42,417 nt of DNA from positions 1-42,417 of the IMG/VR virus record IMGVR_UViG_3300005511_000874; one strand, written 5' to 3'. A model generated the notes under the pieces. It saw only the letters and a program-made list of their open reading frames with translations. It was not told the DNA's origin and made no database searches. The translations under genes were made by a program, and so were the position numbers. Source of the stretch: a virus. Shown here piece after piece: positions 1-7,195 of this stretch. Numbering within the stretch: the stretch's first letter is position 1; each line of letters begins with the position of its first letter.

Positions 1-1608
1 ATGACGGCGAAGGTTTACAGCTACATGCGTTTCAGCGACGCCCGCCAAGCCGGCGGGTCGAGCTCGGAGCGCCAGGGCGCCTACGCTGCGGCGTGGGCCA
101 AGGAACACTCCCTGCCCCTCGACGAGGCGCTTTCAATGCGCGACGAGGGCCTCTCGGCCTTCCACGAGAAGCACGTGAAAAAAGGCGCGCTGGGCGTCTT
201 CCTCAAGGCGGTCGAGGATGGCCAGGTGCCCGTCGGCTCGTTCCTTGTCGTCGAAGGCCTCGACCGGCTCTCTCGAGCTGAACCGATCCAAGCGCAGGCC
301 CAGCTGACAGCCATCATCTCAGCCGGCATATCGGTCGTGACAGCCAGCGACGGCAAGGTCTACAGCCGCGATCGGCTGAAGGCCAATCCCATGGATCTCG
401 TTTACAGCCTGCTGGTGATGATCCGCGCCCACGAAGAATCGGACACGAAGAGCAAGCGAGTGCGCGACGCTGTCCGCCGGCAGTGCCTCGGATGGATCGC
501 GGGCACGTACCGCGGGCTCATCCGCTACGGCAAAACGCCCGGCTGGCTGCGCGTCGTCGACGGCCATTGGGAGATCATCCCCGAGCGTGCCGAGGCGATC
601 CGTGTTGCCGTGGACCTGTTTCGCCGCGGGCTTGGCACGGGGCAGATCGCCAAAACGCTCCACGACGCCGGCATGTCGACGAGCGACGGGGCCCCGACTT
701 CGGGACACCTGGTCCGTCTGCTGGCCAGCCCGGCGCTCAAGGGCGAGAAACACCTGGTGCTCGAACCTGACACGCACGTGCTCGAGGGCTACTACCCCGC
801 CGTCATCGATGCAGACGTGTGGACCGAACTGCAGCAGTTGGCCGGTCTTCGCAGCAGGCAGCACGTGAAAGGCGAGATCCCGTCGCTGCTCACCGGCTTC
901 GGCGTGACCGTTTGCGGCTATTGCGCCTCACCGCTGAAGAGCCAGACGATGGCGAACAAGCGCCGCATCGACGGCACCCTGGCCGACGGCCACCGCCGGC
1001 TGCAGTGCATCCGAGTGAACAGCGGCGAGAGCTGTGCGGTGAAGGGGTCTTGCTCCTCGGCACCGATCGAGCGCGCCCTGATGCGCTACTGCTCGGACAT
1101 GGTCAACCTTCAATCCCTGTACGACGGTGATCGCAGCGCGCTCCCTCGCAGCGAACTGGTGGCGGCAGCAGCCCGGCTGCAGGACATCGAGACGAAGCTG
1201 GAGCGCATCACCGAGGCATTGCTCGAGAGCGCCGACGGTGCGCCGGCGACGTTCATCCGACGCGCACGAGAACTGGAAAGCGATCGCGATCTCGCCCGCG
1301 ATCGAGTCCGGCAGGCCGAGCGGGCATTGTCGGAAGCCGCGCGATCGGACCTCACCGGAGCCGATGAACGGTGGAAAGCCTTGATCGAAGGCGTCGACAG
1401 CCTCGACTACGAAGCGCGCATGCGTGCCCGCCAGCTTGTGGCCGACACCTTCGAAAAGATTGCCGTGTATCACCGTGGGATGCGGCCGGCTGATGATGAG
1501 CGATTCATCGACCTGATCCTGCAGGCGCGAGGGGGTGGTGCCCCGCGCCTGCTGCGGATCAGCAAAAAGGGCGAGCCGCTCACCGCCGAAGAGGTCGAAG
1601 ACGACTGA
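1..1608 (+). CDS. Large serine recombinase (phage integrase)
   Basis: Serine-family site-specific recombinase of 535 aa, expected to integrate and excise the prophage through a phosphoserine-DNA intermediate. The N-terminal resolvase domain has the nucleophile context YMRFS (Ser12) and the conserved active-site motif DRLSR (88-92). A recombinase domain spans roughly 165-285. A zinc ribbon follows, with Cys305 and Cys308 (CGYC) plus Cys336, Cys345 and Cys351. A charged coiled-coil stretch lies around 385-450, the usual large-serine-integrase plan. The ATG is the first base of the window, so its ribosome site cannot be seen. The 3' end overlaps a leftward membrane-protein gene by 29 bp. Lambda-like prophages more often carry tyrosine integrases. 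No directionality factor is recognisable. Confidence 0.93.
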   Translation: MTAKVYSYMRFSDARQAGGSSSERQGAYAAAWAKEHSLPLDEALSMRDEGLSAFHEKHVKKGALGVFLKAVEDGQVPVGSFLVVEGLDRLSRAEPIQAQAQLTAIISAGISVVTASDGKVYSRDRLKANPMDLVYSLLVMIRAHEESDTKSKRVRDAVRRQCLGWIAGTYRGLIRYGKTPGWLRVVDGHWEIIPERAEAIRVAVDLFRRGLGTGQIAKTLHDAGMSTSDGAPTSGHLVRLLASPALKGEKHLVLEPDTHVLEGYYPAVIDADVWTELQQLAGLRSRQHVKGEIPSLLTGFGVTVCGYCASPLKSQTMANKRRIDGTLADGHRRLQCIRVNSGESCAVKGSCSSAPIERALMRYCSDMVNLQSLYDGDRSALPRSELVAAAARLQDIETKLERITEALLESADGAPATFIRRARELESDRDLARDRVRQAERALSEAARSDLTGADERWKALIEGVDSLDYEARMRARQLVADTFEKIAVYHRGMRPADDERFIDLILQARGGGAPRLLRISKKGEPLTAEEVEDD

Positions 1609-1834
1609 GCGGGGCGAGCCAGCCTATCCAGATCCCGCGCAACCAGGCGAGCCCATAGAGCACGCTCAGGGCGAAGACGCCCCACTGGGCGCCCTGCCAG
1701 CTGGCGTAGAGCCAAAACGGCGTGCCGGCAATACCGAACAGGCATGCCCACCGCCGGCGCGCCTGGCGCCCGTCTTGCGACAGCCAGGCGGCGACGAAAC
1801 CCAGCACCGCGATCGCGAGTTGCTCGATGGGCAT
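1580..1834 (-). CDS. Small membrane protein
   Basis: An 84-aa protein with two to three hydrophobic segments (about residues 4-18, 29-45 and 50-70) and an arginine-rich C-terminus, so probably an inner-membrane protein. The ATG has a GGAG Shine-Dalgarno six bases upstream. It begins just after the TAG of the preceding 62-aa gene, so the two are likely co-transcribed from the SOS-controlled leftward promoter. Its 3' end overlaps the integrase 3' end in antisense. I do not recognise the family; holin-like or exclusion roles are possible but unsupported. Confidence 0.55.
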   Translation of the reverse strand: MPIEQLAIAVLGFVAAWLSQDGRQARRRWACLFGIAGTPFWLYASWQGAQWGVFALSVLYGLAWLRGIWIGWLAPLSRLRPLRR

Positions 1835-1837
1835 GCC

Positions 1838-2026
1838 CTACTCCAGTTCGCTGACTGGCTTCAGCCAGTCGACTGCCGCCTCTCCTGGCGCCATTGCCCG
1901 CAACCTCGGATCCCGCGCCAGATCGCGCGCTACCTCCTCGAGCACGTCAGGGTCGACCGTGCGCCACTGCCGCTGCAGGCGGTGGGCGCAAGCCGCGATC
2001 CAGAGGTTTTCGGGGGTGGTGGACAT
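1838..2026 (-). CDS. Small conserved-looking phage protein, SOS-controlled
   Basis: A 62-aa soluble protein beginning MSTTPENLWIA, largely helical and charged. I chose the ATG at 2026; an in-frame TTG at 2032 is a weaker alternative. No Shine-Dalgarno precedes it. Instead a promoter with a perfect -35 (TTGACA, 2060-2055) and a -10 TAGTAT (2038-2033) would start transcription at about 2026, giving a leaderless mRNA. A LexA box covers the spacer. It is translated just ahead of the 84-aa membrane protein. Function unknown. Its SOS control makes it a candidate for prophage induction or another damage response. Confidence 0.6.
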   Translation of the reverse strand: MSTTPENLWIAACAHRLQRQWRTVDPDVLEEVARDLARDPRLRAMAPGEAAVDWLKPVSELE

Positions 2027-2047
2027 GGCCAAATACTACTGTATATT
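2020..2047 (+). promoter_or_regulatory. Rightward SOS-type promoter
   Basis: TGGACA (2020-2025), a 16-bp spacer and TATATT (2042-2047) match the sigma70 consensus at 5/6 in each hexamer. The predicted start is about 2053-2054, coinciding with the GTG start of the 166-aa gene. The -10 element lies inside the LexA box. Confidence 0.6.
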
Positions 2048-2060
2048 TAAACAGTGTCAA
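2031..2060 (-). promoter_or_regulatory. Leftward SOS-type promoter
   Basis: On the minus strand TTGACA (2060-2055), a 16-bp spacer and TAGTAT (2038-2033) form a sigma70-like promoter. The predicted start is at or within a base of the ATG at 2026. The LexA box lies across the spacer, so LexA should block polymerase. Confidence 0.6.
2037..2056. promoter_or_regulatory. LexA (SOS) box between divergent genes
   Basis: TACTGTATATTTAAACAGTG has the obligatory CTGT-N8-ACAG core and matches the E. coli SOS consensus at 17 of 20 positions. It overlaps the -10 of the rightward promoter and the spacer of the leftward promoter, so one bound LexA dimer could silence both directions. Confidence 0.85.
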
Positions 2061-2554
2061 TCGAACCTGTCCGCCACCACGAGGTCTTTCGCACCCGGCA
2101 TGAGGGGATAAAGCTGCAGTCCGAGCAGGCGATCAAGCACACCCGTCGGATCGGCGAGCTGTTCTATCGCGACCGCGTCTGGGACCCTCGGCCAGGCCGC
2201 AGCATCAAGATCGCAGTTCTCCTGCAGCCAGACGGCGAGACCTATGTCATTCCGCCCCTCGATCGAGCCCGAGTGCGGGAGATCCGGGGCGGCATTCTGA
2301 TCAGCGGCGTCGAGATCATTGCGCGCGGTCACGGCTCGAAGAACATCAAATCCGACGACTACCCCCAGACGTGGTACTGCCGACCAGTTTGGGTAACGCG
2401 CAGCGCGTTTGAGGGCGATCCTTCGCCCTTCGGGAATCCTGTAGAAGCTCGGCGGCGAGCCCGCGAGCACGAGCTCGAACAGTCGCTGCACGCCATGGAG
2501 ATCGGAGACACGCTGACTAGGCAATCGAGCCGTAGGCCGACGCGCATTAACTAG
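2054..2554 (+). CDS. Unknown protein, probable SOS-induced
   Basis: A 166-aa protein of mixed alpha/beta character, with a basic, charged C-terminus and no recognisable family. The only plausible in-frame start is GTG at 2054, inside the LexA box and at the predicted transcription start, so translation would be leaderless. There is no Shine-Dalgarno. I prefer this strand over an overlapping minus-strand frame because its composition is protein-like (for example KIAVLLQPDGETYVIPPLD) and a promoter points into it. It lies in the accessory region ahead of the PIN-like gene. It may be an inducer of a repressor that cannot self-cleave, but that is inference. Confidence 0.6.
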   Translation: MSIEPVRHHEVFRTRHEGIKLQSEQAIKHTRRIGELFYRDRVWDPRPGRSIKIAVLLQPDGETYVIPPLDRARVREIRGGILISGVEIIARGHGSKNIKSDDYPQTWYCRPVWVTRSAFEGDPSPFGNPVEARRRAREHELEQSLHAMEIGDTLTRQSSRRPTRIN

Positions 2555-2663
2555 GTTCCGTGGCCCCACAGCGGCGACTTCTGATCGCAATGCGCGACGG
2601 ACCTCCCGTACAGCAAGGATCGCCGTGCCCACAGACCGTCAGCGTTTCCCCCCTGTACTCGCA

Positions 2664-2678
2664 GCACCGGACCGGTGC
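2664..2678. promoter_or_regulatory. Inverted repeat upstream of the PIN-like gene
   Basis: GCACCGG-A-CCGGTGC is a perfect 7-bp inverted repeat ending 27 bp before the ATG at 2706. It could be an operator for the cassette, or an RNA hairpin (GCACC/GGTGC) followed by pyrimidine-rich sequence that ends transcripts from the gene to the left. Confidence 0.4.
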
Positions 2679-2705
2679 ACTCTTTCTGACTTTCTGGAGG
2701 CTGGA

Positions 2706-3908
2706 ATGGAAGATATTTTCAAAGGCTACTTTTACCCCACCGCAGACGAATTTTCCGAGACCCTCAAGAACTGTATATTTGCTTTCGACGCAAATGTCAT
2801 TCTTAACCTTTACAGATATTCGGACTCAACAAGAAAAAAACTCGAACAATCCCTTGAGGCCCTAAAGGATCGGATTTTCTTACCTCATCAAGCCGCGAAA
2901 GAATTCCTCAGGAATCGCCACAATGTAATTGCAAGCCAAGCCAACAGCTATCAAACAGCCGCCACTGAGTTCAATAAAATCTCCGACATCATTACCAACA
3001 CGAGCAAACACCCCTACCTTGACAACGATCTTCTACAAAAATTCACCGAAATACGGGCAAAAATTATCCAGCAGCTGGACGAAAAAAGAGAGCAATTGAG
3101 CAACAAAATCAATACGGATACGAATATCGAGAAGATCAAATCCCTATTTCAGGAGTGCACTGGCAGCCCGTTTGACGAAAAGGCCGCGGGAGATCTACGG
3201 ACAGAGGGAGAGCGTCGCTATAAAGCGCAAATACCGCCAGGATGGAAAGACAAGGACAAAGAACCCAACGGCGATATAAACAGAAAATTCGGCGACCTAT
3301 TCATTTGGAAACAACTGATCGAGAAGTCCAAAGTAAGCAAACGGCCGCTGATTCTGGTCTCGGAAGATAAGAAAGAAGACTGGTGGCAAGATCAGTCCGG
3401 CCGCACGATCGGTCCACAACCGGAGCTAGTTTCGGAGTTTTTCGCTGAGACCCAGCAGGCGTTTTGGATGTACACCGCAGATCAATTTTTGGAAAGGACG
3501 GCAGATATAACGCGGGTCAATATTTCAGCCGACGTCATCGACGAAATAAAATCAGTCACCGCAGCTCGGTCGAAGCAAAATTTCTCGGAATTTCTACGCC
3601 TGGGGACCGCACTTGCAGATTCGAATATCAGTGAGGGGCGTAAGTTGATATTGCTGGAAATTGCAAAAAGACTCGACCCCTTTAGCCTTATCAATCTCAG
3701 CTACGAGGAAGCAAAAGCAAGATTCACTGACATCACCGGGAGCATCCATCCAGGTGCATTAACAGCGCTACGGGGTACAGATCTTGTCAACAACACGAAC
3801 GAGCTGACTCCAGAAGGATGGAATTTGCTTGCAGCTGCCGCGGTAGCGATAATAAGCAGTAGCACCACGGCATCCTCTTACTCCCCAAATCTTTTTAACT
3901 GGCGATGA
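2706..3908 (+). CDS. PIN-like domain nuclease (PIN_8/DUF4935 type)
   Basis: A 400-aa protein with an N-terminal PIN-like nuclease domain. Acidic metal-binding candidates are Asp28 (FDANVILNLYRYS), Glu66 (AAKEFLRNR), Asp197 (FGDLFIWKQLI) and Asp221/Asp225 (VSEDKKEDWW), the signature order of the PIN_8/DUF4935 family. A helical, Lys/Glu-rich insert (about 70-180) separates the second and third acids. The C-terminal 150 residues are unassigned. I chose ATG 2706 because GGAGG lies five bases upstream; the frame is open to 2625 without a ribosome site. It probably cleaves RNA or single-stranded DNA. The gene is much more AT-rich than the phage and is followed after 76 bp by a DUF6236-like gene, suggesting an acquired two-gene cassette. 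Confidence 0.87.
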   Translation: MEDIFKGYFYPTADEFSETLKNCIFAFDANVILNLYRYSDSTRKKLEQSLEALKDRIFLPHQAAKEFLRNRHNVIASQANSYQTAATEFNKISDIITNTSKHPYLDNDLLQKFTEIRAKIIQQLDEKREQLSNKINTDTNIEKIKSLFQECTGSPFDEKAAGDLRTEGERRYKAQIPPGWKDKDKEPNGDINRKFGDLFIWKQLIEKSKVSKRPLILVSEDKKEDWWQDQSGRTIGPQPELVSEFFAETQQAFWMYTADQFLERTADITRVNISADVIDEIKSVTAARSKQNFSEFLRLGTALADSNISEGRKLILLEIAKRLDPFSLINLSYEEAKARFTDITGSIHPGALTALRGTDLVNNTNELTPEGWNLLAAAAVAIISSSTTASSYSPNLFNWR

Positions 3909-3925
3909 AATTGTTCCCAACAATT
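3909..3925. other. Short hairpin between the two cassette genes
   Basis: AATTGTT-CCC-AACAATT is a perfect 7-bp inverted repeat starting right after the PIN-like stop codon. There is no T-tract, so it is a poor terminator. It may protect or adjust the mRNA between the two cistrons. Confidence 0.3.
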
Positions 3926-3984
3926 AAATGGCTGGCTCGTCCACCAGTTAGCATTTAACATTCCGTGAAATTGAAAGAGGCATC

Positions 3985-4896
3985 ATGGGGCAAGCGGCGC
4001 AACGAGCGAAGTCCGACCCAAGTTTCGGGCGCATTCCTAAGGACATAAAGGAACAAAAACGGGGGCTGGTTGTCAGTGCGCCGCTTACTATCAAGGGAAG
4101 CTCCTTTGAGATTGGCTCGCCAAATTTAGACCCTCAGGAACTAAGATATTCCCTATTATTTTGGGACGAGCTGCTTCAGCCCGAGAGCAACCTTATATAC
4201 ATTGAACCGGGAGAATCCGAACAATTTCTTCTAGATACAGGGATCCTAAGAAAGCAAGCCACTTATATTGAAGGGAGTGGATATTTTTCACAATCTCTTG
4301 CACAGGTTCACATCGAGACCTTTAAGCAACTAGATAAGGAATCGCCGGGCAAATGGTCCTTAGCAACAGGGCCTCGGTCTTTTAACTGGGACAATTTAGA
4401 CGGAGGCGATCGGAGCGGATTTTACTTAGAGTTGATACGTGCCATTCCTGTGCCTAATGTTGATGTGCCGCTACAAGAAATTCTTGAATTTAAAGCGCGC
4501 CGTCACCCAGAGCTTCTTGCCCTTCGTTCCGAGGTGGACAGTTTTGCCTTCTTTATTTCAAAATCAGATGACGTTGGAGCCGCACTTCAAAAGAAGAAGG
4601 AGTTTGTTGAGAGTGCTTGCCGCGATCTGCTTTCCGTCGGAATGGAATGGAAATTTCCAGTCCGCATTGCCGACTTGAAGTGTAGCTTTGAGATCAATCC
4701 CGGTACAGTATTCGCGGCAATGGTGGCCGGCTATAGTGCAGGCACATTGCTCGCAATGCCGACTTTGTCGGCAGCTATCGCCGGCGCCGCATCGGCAATC
4801 AAGATCACCGGCGACCTTAAACGTCAGCCGGTCATGCCAAGATCGACGCCTTATCAATATGTCTACAACTTTCACGACGAAATTTTTCGAAAATAA
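3985..4896 (+). CDS. DUF6236-like protein
   Basis: A 303-aa protein resembling the DUF6236 family: KRGLVVSAPLTIKG near residue 25, DPQELRYSLLFWDEL at 49-63 and PLQEILEFKARR at 162-173. I recalled the family from these motifs and could not search for it. Residues 241-272 are Ala/Gly-rich and hydrophobic (FAAMVAGYSAGTLLAM) and could insert into a membrane or pack as a helical hairpin. ATG 3985 has a purine-rich AGAGG a few bases upstream. It lies 76 bp downstream of the PIN-like nuclease, on the same strand and with the same low GC, so the pair probably forms one operon. Function unknown; regulator, antitoxin-like partner or membrane effector are all open. Confidence 0.68.
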   Translation: MGQAAQRAKSDPSFGRIPKDIKEQKRGLVVSAPLTIKGSSFEIGSPNLDPQELRYSLLFWDELLQPESNLIYIEPGESEQFLLDTGILRKQATYIEGSGYFSQSLAQVHIETFKQLDKESPGKWSLATGPRSFNWDNLDGGDRSGFYLELIRAIPVPNVDVPLQEILEFKARRHPELLALRSEVDSFAFFISKSDDVGAALQKKKEFVESACRDLLSVGMEWKFPVRIADLKCSFEINPGTVFAAMVAGYSAGTLLAMPTLSAAIAGAASAIKITGDLKRQPVMPRSTPYQYVYNFHDEIFRK

Positions 4897-5033
4897 AGCA
4901 TTCGCAGCGAATTGCATTTTCTCCTGCAATGTGCGGCTGCCCCGCAGCCGGCGGATAAAAGGCGATGACTGCCCAGCCGACATAAGAAATCCAACGGCCG
5001 TTAAATAGAGTTACCCGCATTTCGCCCCCTCTC
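4897..5033. other. Convergent intergenic region
   Basis: This gap separates the rightward PIN/DUF6236 pair from the leftward lysis operon. It holds a GC-rich inverted repeat CGGCTGC-CCC-GCAGCCG (4934-4950) without a clear T-run on either strand, so it is at best a weak bidirectional terminator. Confidence 0.3.
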
Positions 5034-5570
5034 TTAATCGGAAGAAAGCAAATTTCGATCGTTCCTCAAGGTTTCCACTAGCACAGCTACTTCGTTATCT
5101 CGCCCTTCAACAACGAGTCGACCTCGTTCAAGAAGCTCTCGACTTCGTGCAGCCACGGCTGTGAGGACTGCGGATCGATCCGCGAGACGCTGGCAGGCAA
5201 CGGGGTCAGTTGCGGCCTGCTCGCGATCACCGGCGACGTAGGCGGCGAACTGCTGGCGCATCCGGTCACGATCAGCAGCGACAACACGGCGACGGCCATC
5301 CAGATCCGCGAGGCGGGCTTCGTAGGCATCGACATTCTCCTTTTGGGTCTTGGCATGGGAGGCGGTGAGCGCCACCGTGCGTTGCAGGTCGGCCAGCGCA
5401 GCCAAGGCGCGGGCAGTGTTCTCATCGGCCCGGCTGCGCTTCTCGGTCGCCAGATCAGCTCGGGCGCCGGCCGCGCGCGTGCGCTCGATGCCGGCCACGC
5501 CCAGGGCGGCTACGAGCCCTACGCCCAGTACCCACAGCAGCGGCATTTTCATGTCAGGCAGGCCAATCAT
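5034..5570 (-). CDS. Rz: Rz-like inner-membrane spanin
   Basis: A 178-aa i-spanin. A single N-terminal membrane anchor (about residues 9-25) is followed by a long coiled-coil periplasmic domain rich in Ala, Arg, Asp and Glu. With Rz1 it should fuse inner and outer membranes in the last step of lysis. The ATG at 5570 overlaps the endolysin stop (ATGA); an in-frame ATG at 5552 is an alternative. Order holin, endolysin, Rz/Rz1 is the classic lysis cassette. Identification rests on architecture and position plus the nested lipoprotein gene. Confidence 0.85.
   Translation of the reverse strand: MIGLPDMKMPLLWVLGVGLVAALGVAGIERTRAAGARADLATEKRSRADENTARALAALADLQRTVALTASHAKTQKENVDAYEARLADLDGRRRVVAADRDRMRQQFAAYVAGDREQAATDPVACQRLADRSAVLTAVAARSRELLERGRLVVEGRDNEVAVLVETLRNDRNLLSSD
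5087..5329 (-). CDS. Rz1: Rz1-like outer-membrane lipoprotein spanin, nested in Rz
   Basis: An 80-aa lipoprotein encoded wholly within Rz in another frame. Its signal sequence ends in the lipobox LLIVTGC, with Cys24 as the lipidated residue. The mature part is about 57 aa with prolines near the N-terminus, as in Rz1 proteins. AGGAG lies seven bases before the ATG at 5329; an ATG at 5335 is too close to it. The product should sit in the outer membrane and bind Rz across the periplasm. Confidence 0.85.
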   Translation of the reverse strand: MPTKPASRIWMAVAVLSLLIVTGCASSSPPTSPVIASRPQLTPLPASVSRIDPQSSQPWLHEVESFLNEVDSLLKGEITK

Positions 5571-6094
5571 GGCAGCCCCAGGAACGCTCGCACGGCGCGA
5601 TGGTGCCCTTCCCACTCGGCGCGCAGTTGCGCGCGCTTGGCGGGCGTGCCGCGGGTGTAAGCGCCAGGACGCCACGCGCGCAGGTATAGCTGCCACGCAG
5701 CCTCGGTGTCCGTCACCCGCGGCAGTACCCCGGGCTCGGTCCACAGCAGCAGGCGGGCGAACACCGCGCCGAGCACGTCATCCGCCTGCATGGCGACCCA
5801 CACCCCCATGGGAGAAGCATCGATGCCGCGCTCCGCACAAAAGCGTCGCGCCAGCTCAGAGCTCGAGCGGTGCGTCAGCACGCCCGTGATGCCGCCGCCA
5901 CGCTCGAACTGCCAGAAAGACACCGCGGGCCCGTCCTCCTTTCCGCTGCTCGTGACCTGGCGACGGTGCCTGAGCAGGGATTCCTTGAGCGCGATCGTCA
6001 GCACCTCCACCAGGGCCTCGTCGCTGGTCATCTTGGGCGGCAGCCAGGCGAGCGCCGGCCTGACGGCCGAGGCCATCAATTCTTCGAGGGTCAT
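5567..6094 (-). CDS. Putative endolysin, lysozyme-like
   Basis: A 175-aa protein placed between the holin and the spanins, where the endolysin is expected. Residues 32-60 (LTIALKES, then RHRRQ and SFWQFERGGG) resemble lysozyme/transglycosylase-like phage proteins, with Glu38 the likely general acid. No signal peptide is visible, so it would need the holin for release. Downstream it overlaps Rz by ATGA; upstream it is 4 bp from the holin gene. The enzyme class is inferred from these motifs and position. Confidence 0.7.
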   Translation of the reverse strand: MTLEELMASAVRPALAWLPPKMTSDEALVEVLTIALKESLLRHRRQVTSSGKEDGPAVSFWQFERGGGITGVLTHRSSSELARRFCAERGIDASPMGVWVAMQADDVLGAVFARLLLWTEPGVLPRVTDTEAAWQLYLRAWRPGAYTRGTPAKRAQLRAEWEGHHRAVRAFLGLP

Positions 6095-6098
6095 GGAA

Positions 6099-6602
6099 TC
6101 ACTCCTTCCCGAGTGGCGCGACGTTGCTCACAGCTGGGTCGGCCGGCGCCCCGTTGCGCACCTTCGCGCGGGCGTTGTCGATGGCATCGGTGACGAACTT
6201 GTCCACTACGCCCAGCCACCGGCCGCGAGAGGCGCCTGCGACGACCACGATCCAGATACGCCAGCCGCGGGTGATCTGCGGAAGCGACACGATGTCGAGC
6301 TGCTTGATCGAATCGGCTGCAGCATTCCAGCCCTCGACGCAGAGCAGCGCGAAGGCGCCGCCCACAATCGCGACGAGCATGTCTTTCGCGAGCACGAACT
6401 TCAAATCGCCGACCAGGGCCTTGAAGCTGACCATCGTCACCATCGTGCGGCCGATGCCGCCGAGTAGGCCCGCAGCCGCGGCGAGACCCAGAGAGGCCCA
6501 ATCGAAGGCCATGACGTCTTGCGCGAACGTAGTGTTGGCGTAGCAGACCGCGCTGTAGGCCAGCAGCCAGGCCGCAGCCGCTCGAGAAAATGCCTTGTTC
6601 AT
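6099..6602 (-). CDS. Putative holin
   Basis: A 167-aa membrane protein. The N-terminus looks like a signal peptide (AAAAWLLAYSAVCYANTTFAQ). Further hydrophobic segments lie at about 36-62, 70-92 and 112-125, with a charged cytoplasmic tail. GLLGGIGRTMVTM resembles LydA-type (holin 3 superfamily) proteins. It starts in an ATGA overlap with the upstream membrane protein and precedes the endolysin. It is the best holin candidate, though its neighbour could share that role. Confidence 0.68.
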   Translation of the reverse strand: MNKAFSRAAAAWLLAYSAVCYANTTFAQDVMAFDWASLGLAAAAGLLGGIGRTMVTMVSFKALVGDLKFVLAKDMLVAIVGGAFALLCVEGWNAAADSIKQLDIVSLPQITRGWRIWIVVVAGASRGRWLGVVDKFVTDAIDNARAKVRNGAPADPAVSNVAPLGKE

Positions 6603-7138
6603 TCAACTGACTCCAGTTCATCTTCCTTTGCGTCAGCGGCCCGCTCTCGCGCCTGCTGTTCGTTCACCGAGTTGGCGTAGCACACGCCGATCAGTACCGT
6701 CACCAATGACCTCGCCAAATACGAAACGGGCAGCGATCCAAGGTCGAGAGGGTGAGCAAGGTTCGCAAGATAGATCCACGTAACAGAGATCAGAAAGCAG
6801 CCTCCAGCAGCGGCGATGCGCGGCCAGTACAGCCCGAGCTTGTCCGGCAGAAACACCAGCGTCACCAGGTGCGGCAAGCAAGCCAGCAGTCCAGCGGTGA
6901 AGAAGCACGTCACCATGTACGGCGACGGCGCAAGCTTCGCGACTCGGTAGATCAGCGATTCCTCGACGTCGAACAGATACAGCTGCGGCTCTATGACGAG
7001 AAGCAGCACGATCGCCACTGCGATTGCGCTGTACACCCGAAGTTCTTTGCTCATGCGCTCGGTGGGAGAGAGCGTGATCGATGGGGCGCGCTTGACCCAT
7101 TCGGCGAGCTTCGCCTGGGTGTCAATCTGGATAGACAT
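6599..7138 (-). CDS. Membrane protein of the lysis region
   Basis: A 179-aa protein with four hydrophobic segments (about 36-52, 72-95, 105-125 and 138-155) between charged ends. It is the first gene after the tail spike and is coupled by ATGA to the putative holin. It may be an antiholin, a second holin or an exclusion protein; the sequence does not decide. No family recognised. Confidence 0.6.
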   Translation of the reverse strand: MSIQIDTQAKLAEWVKRAPSITLSPTERMSKELRVYSAIAVAIVLLLVIEPQLYLFDVEESLIYRVAKLAPSPYMVTCFFTAGLLACLPHLVTLVFLPDKLGLYWPRIAAAGGCFLISVTWIYLANLAHPLDLGSLPVSYLARSLVTVLIGVCYANSVNEQQARERAADAKEDELESVE

Positions 7139-7195
7139 GTGGACCTTTCAGGCAAAAAGAAGACCTTCCTCCACGAGGCAAGGCAGCAGCGAGTA

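Noticed and set aside
2057-2632. Minus-strand open frame of 191 codons opposite the 166-aa gene
   Set aside because: No ribosome site, and its amino-acid pattern looks like a shadow of the plus-strand gene, which has a promoter aimed at it.
4934-4950. GC-rich hairpin as a terminator for the cassette
   Set aside because: The stem is good but no T-run follows on either strand, so I did not call it a terminator.
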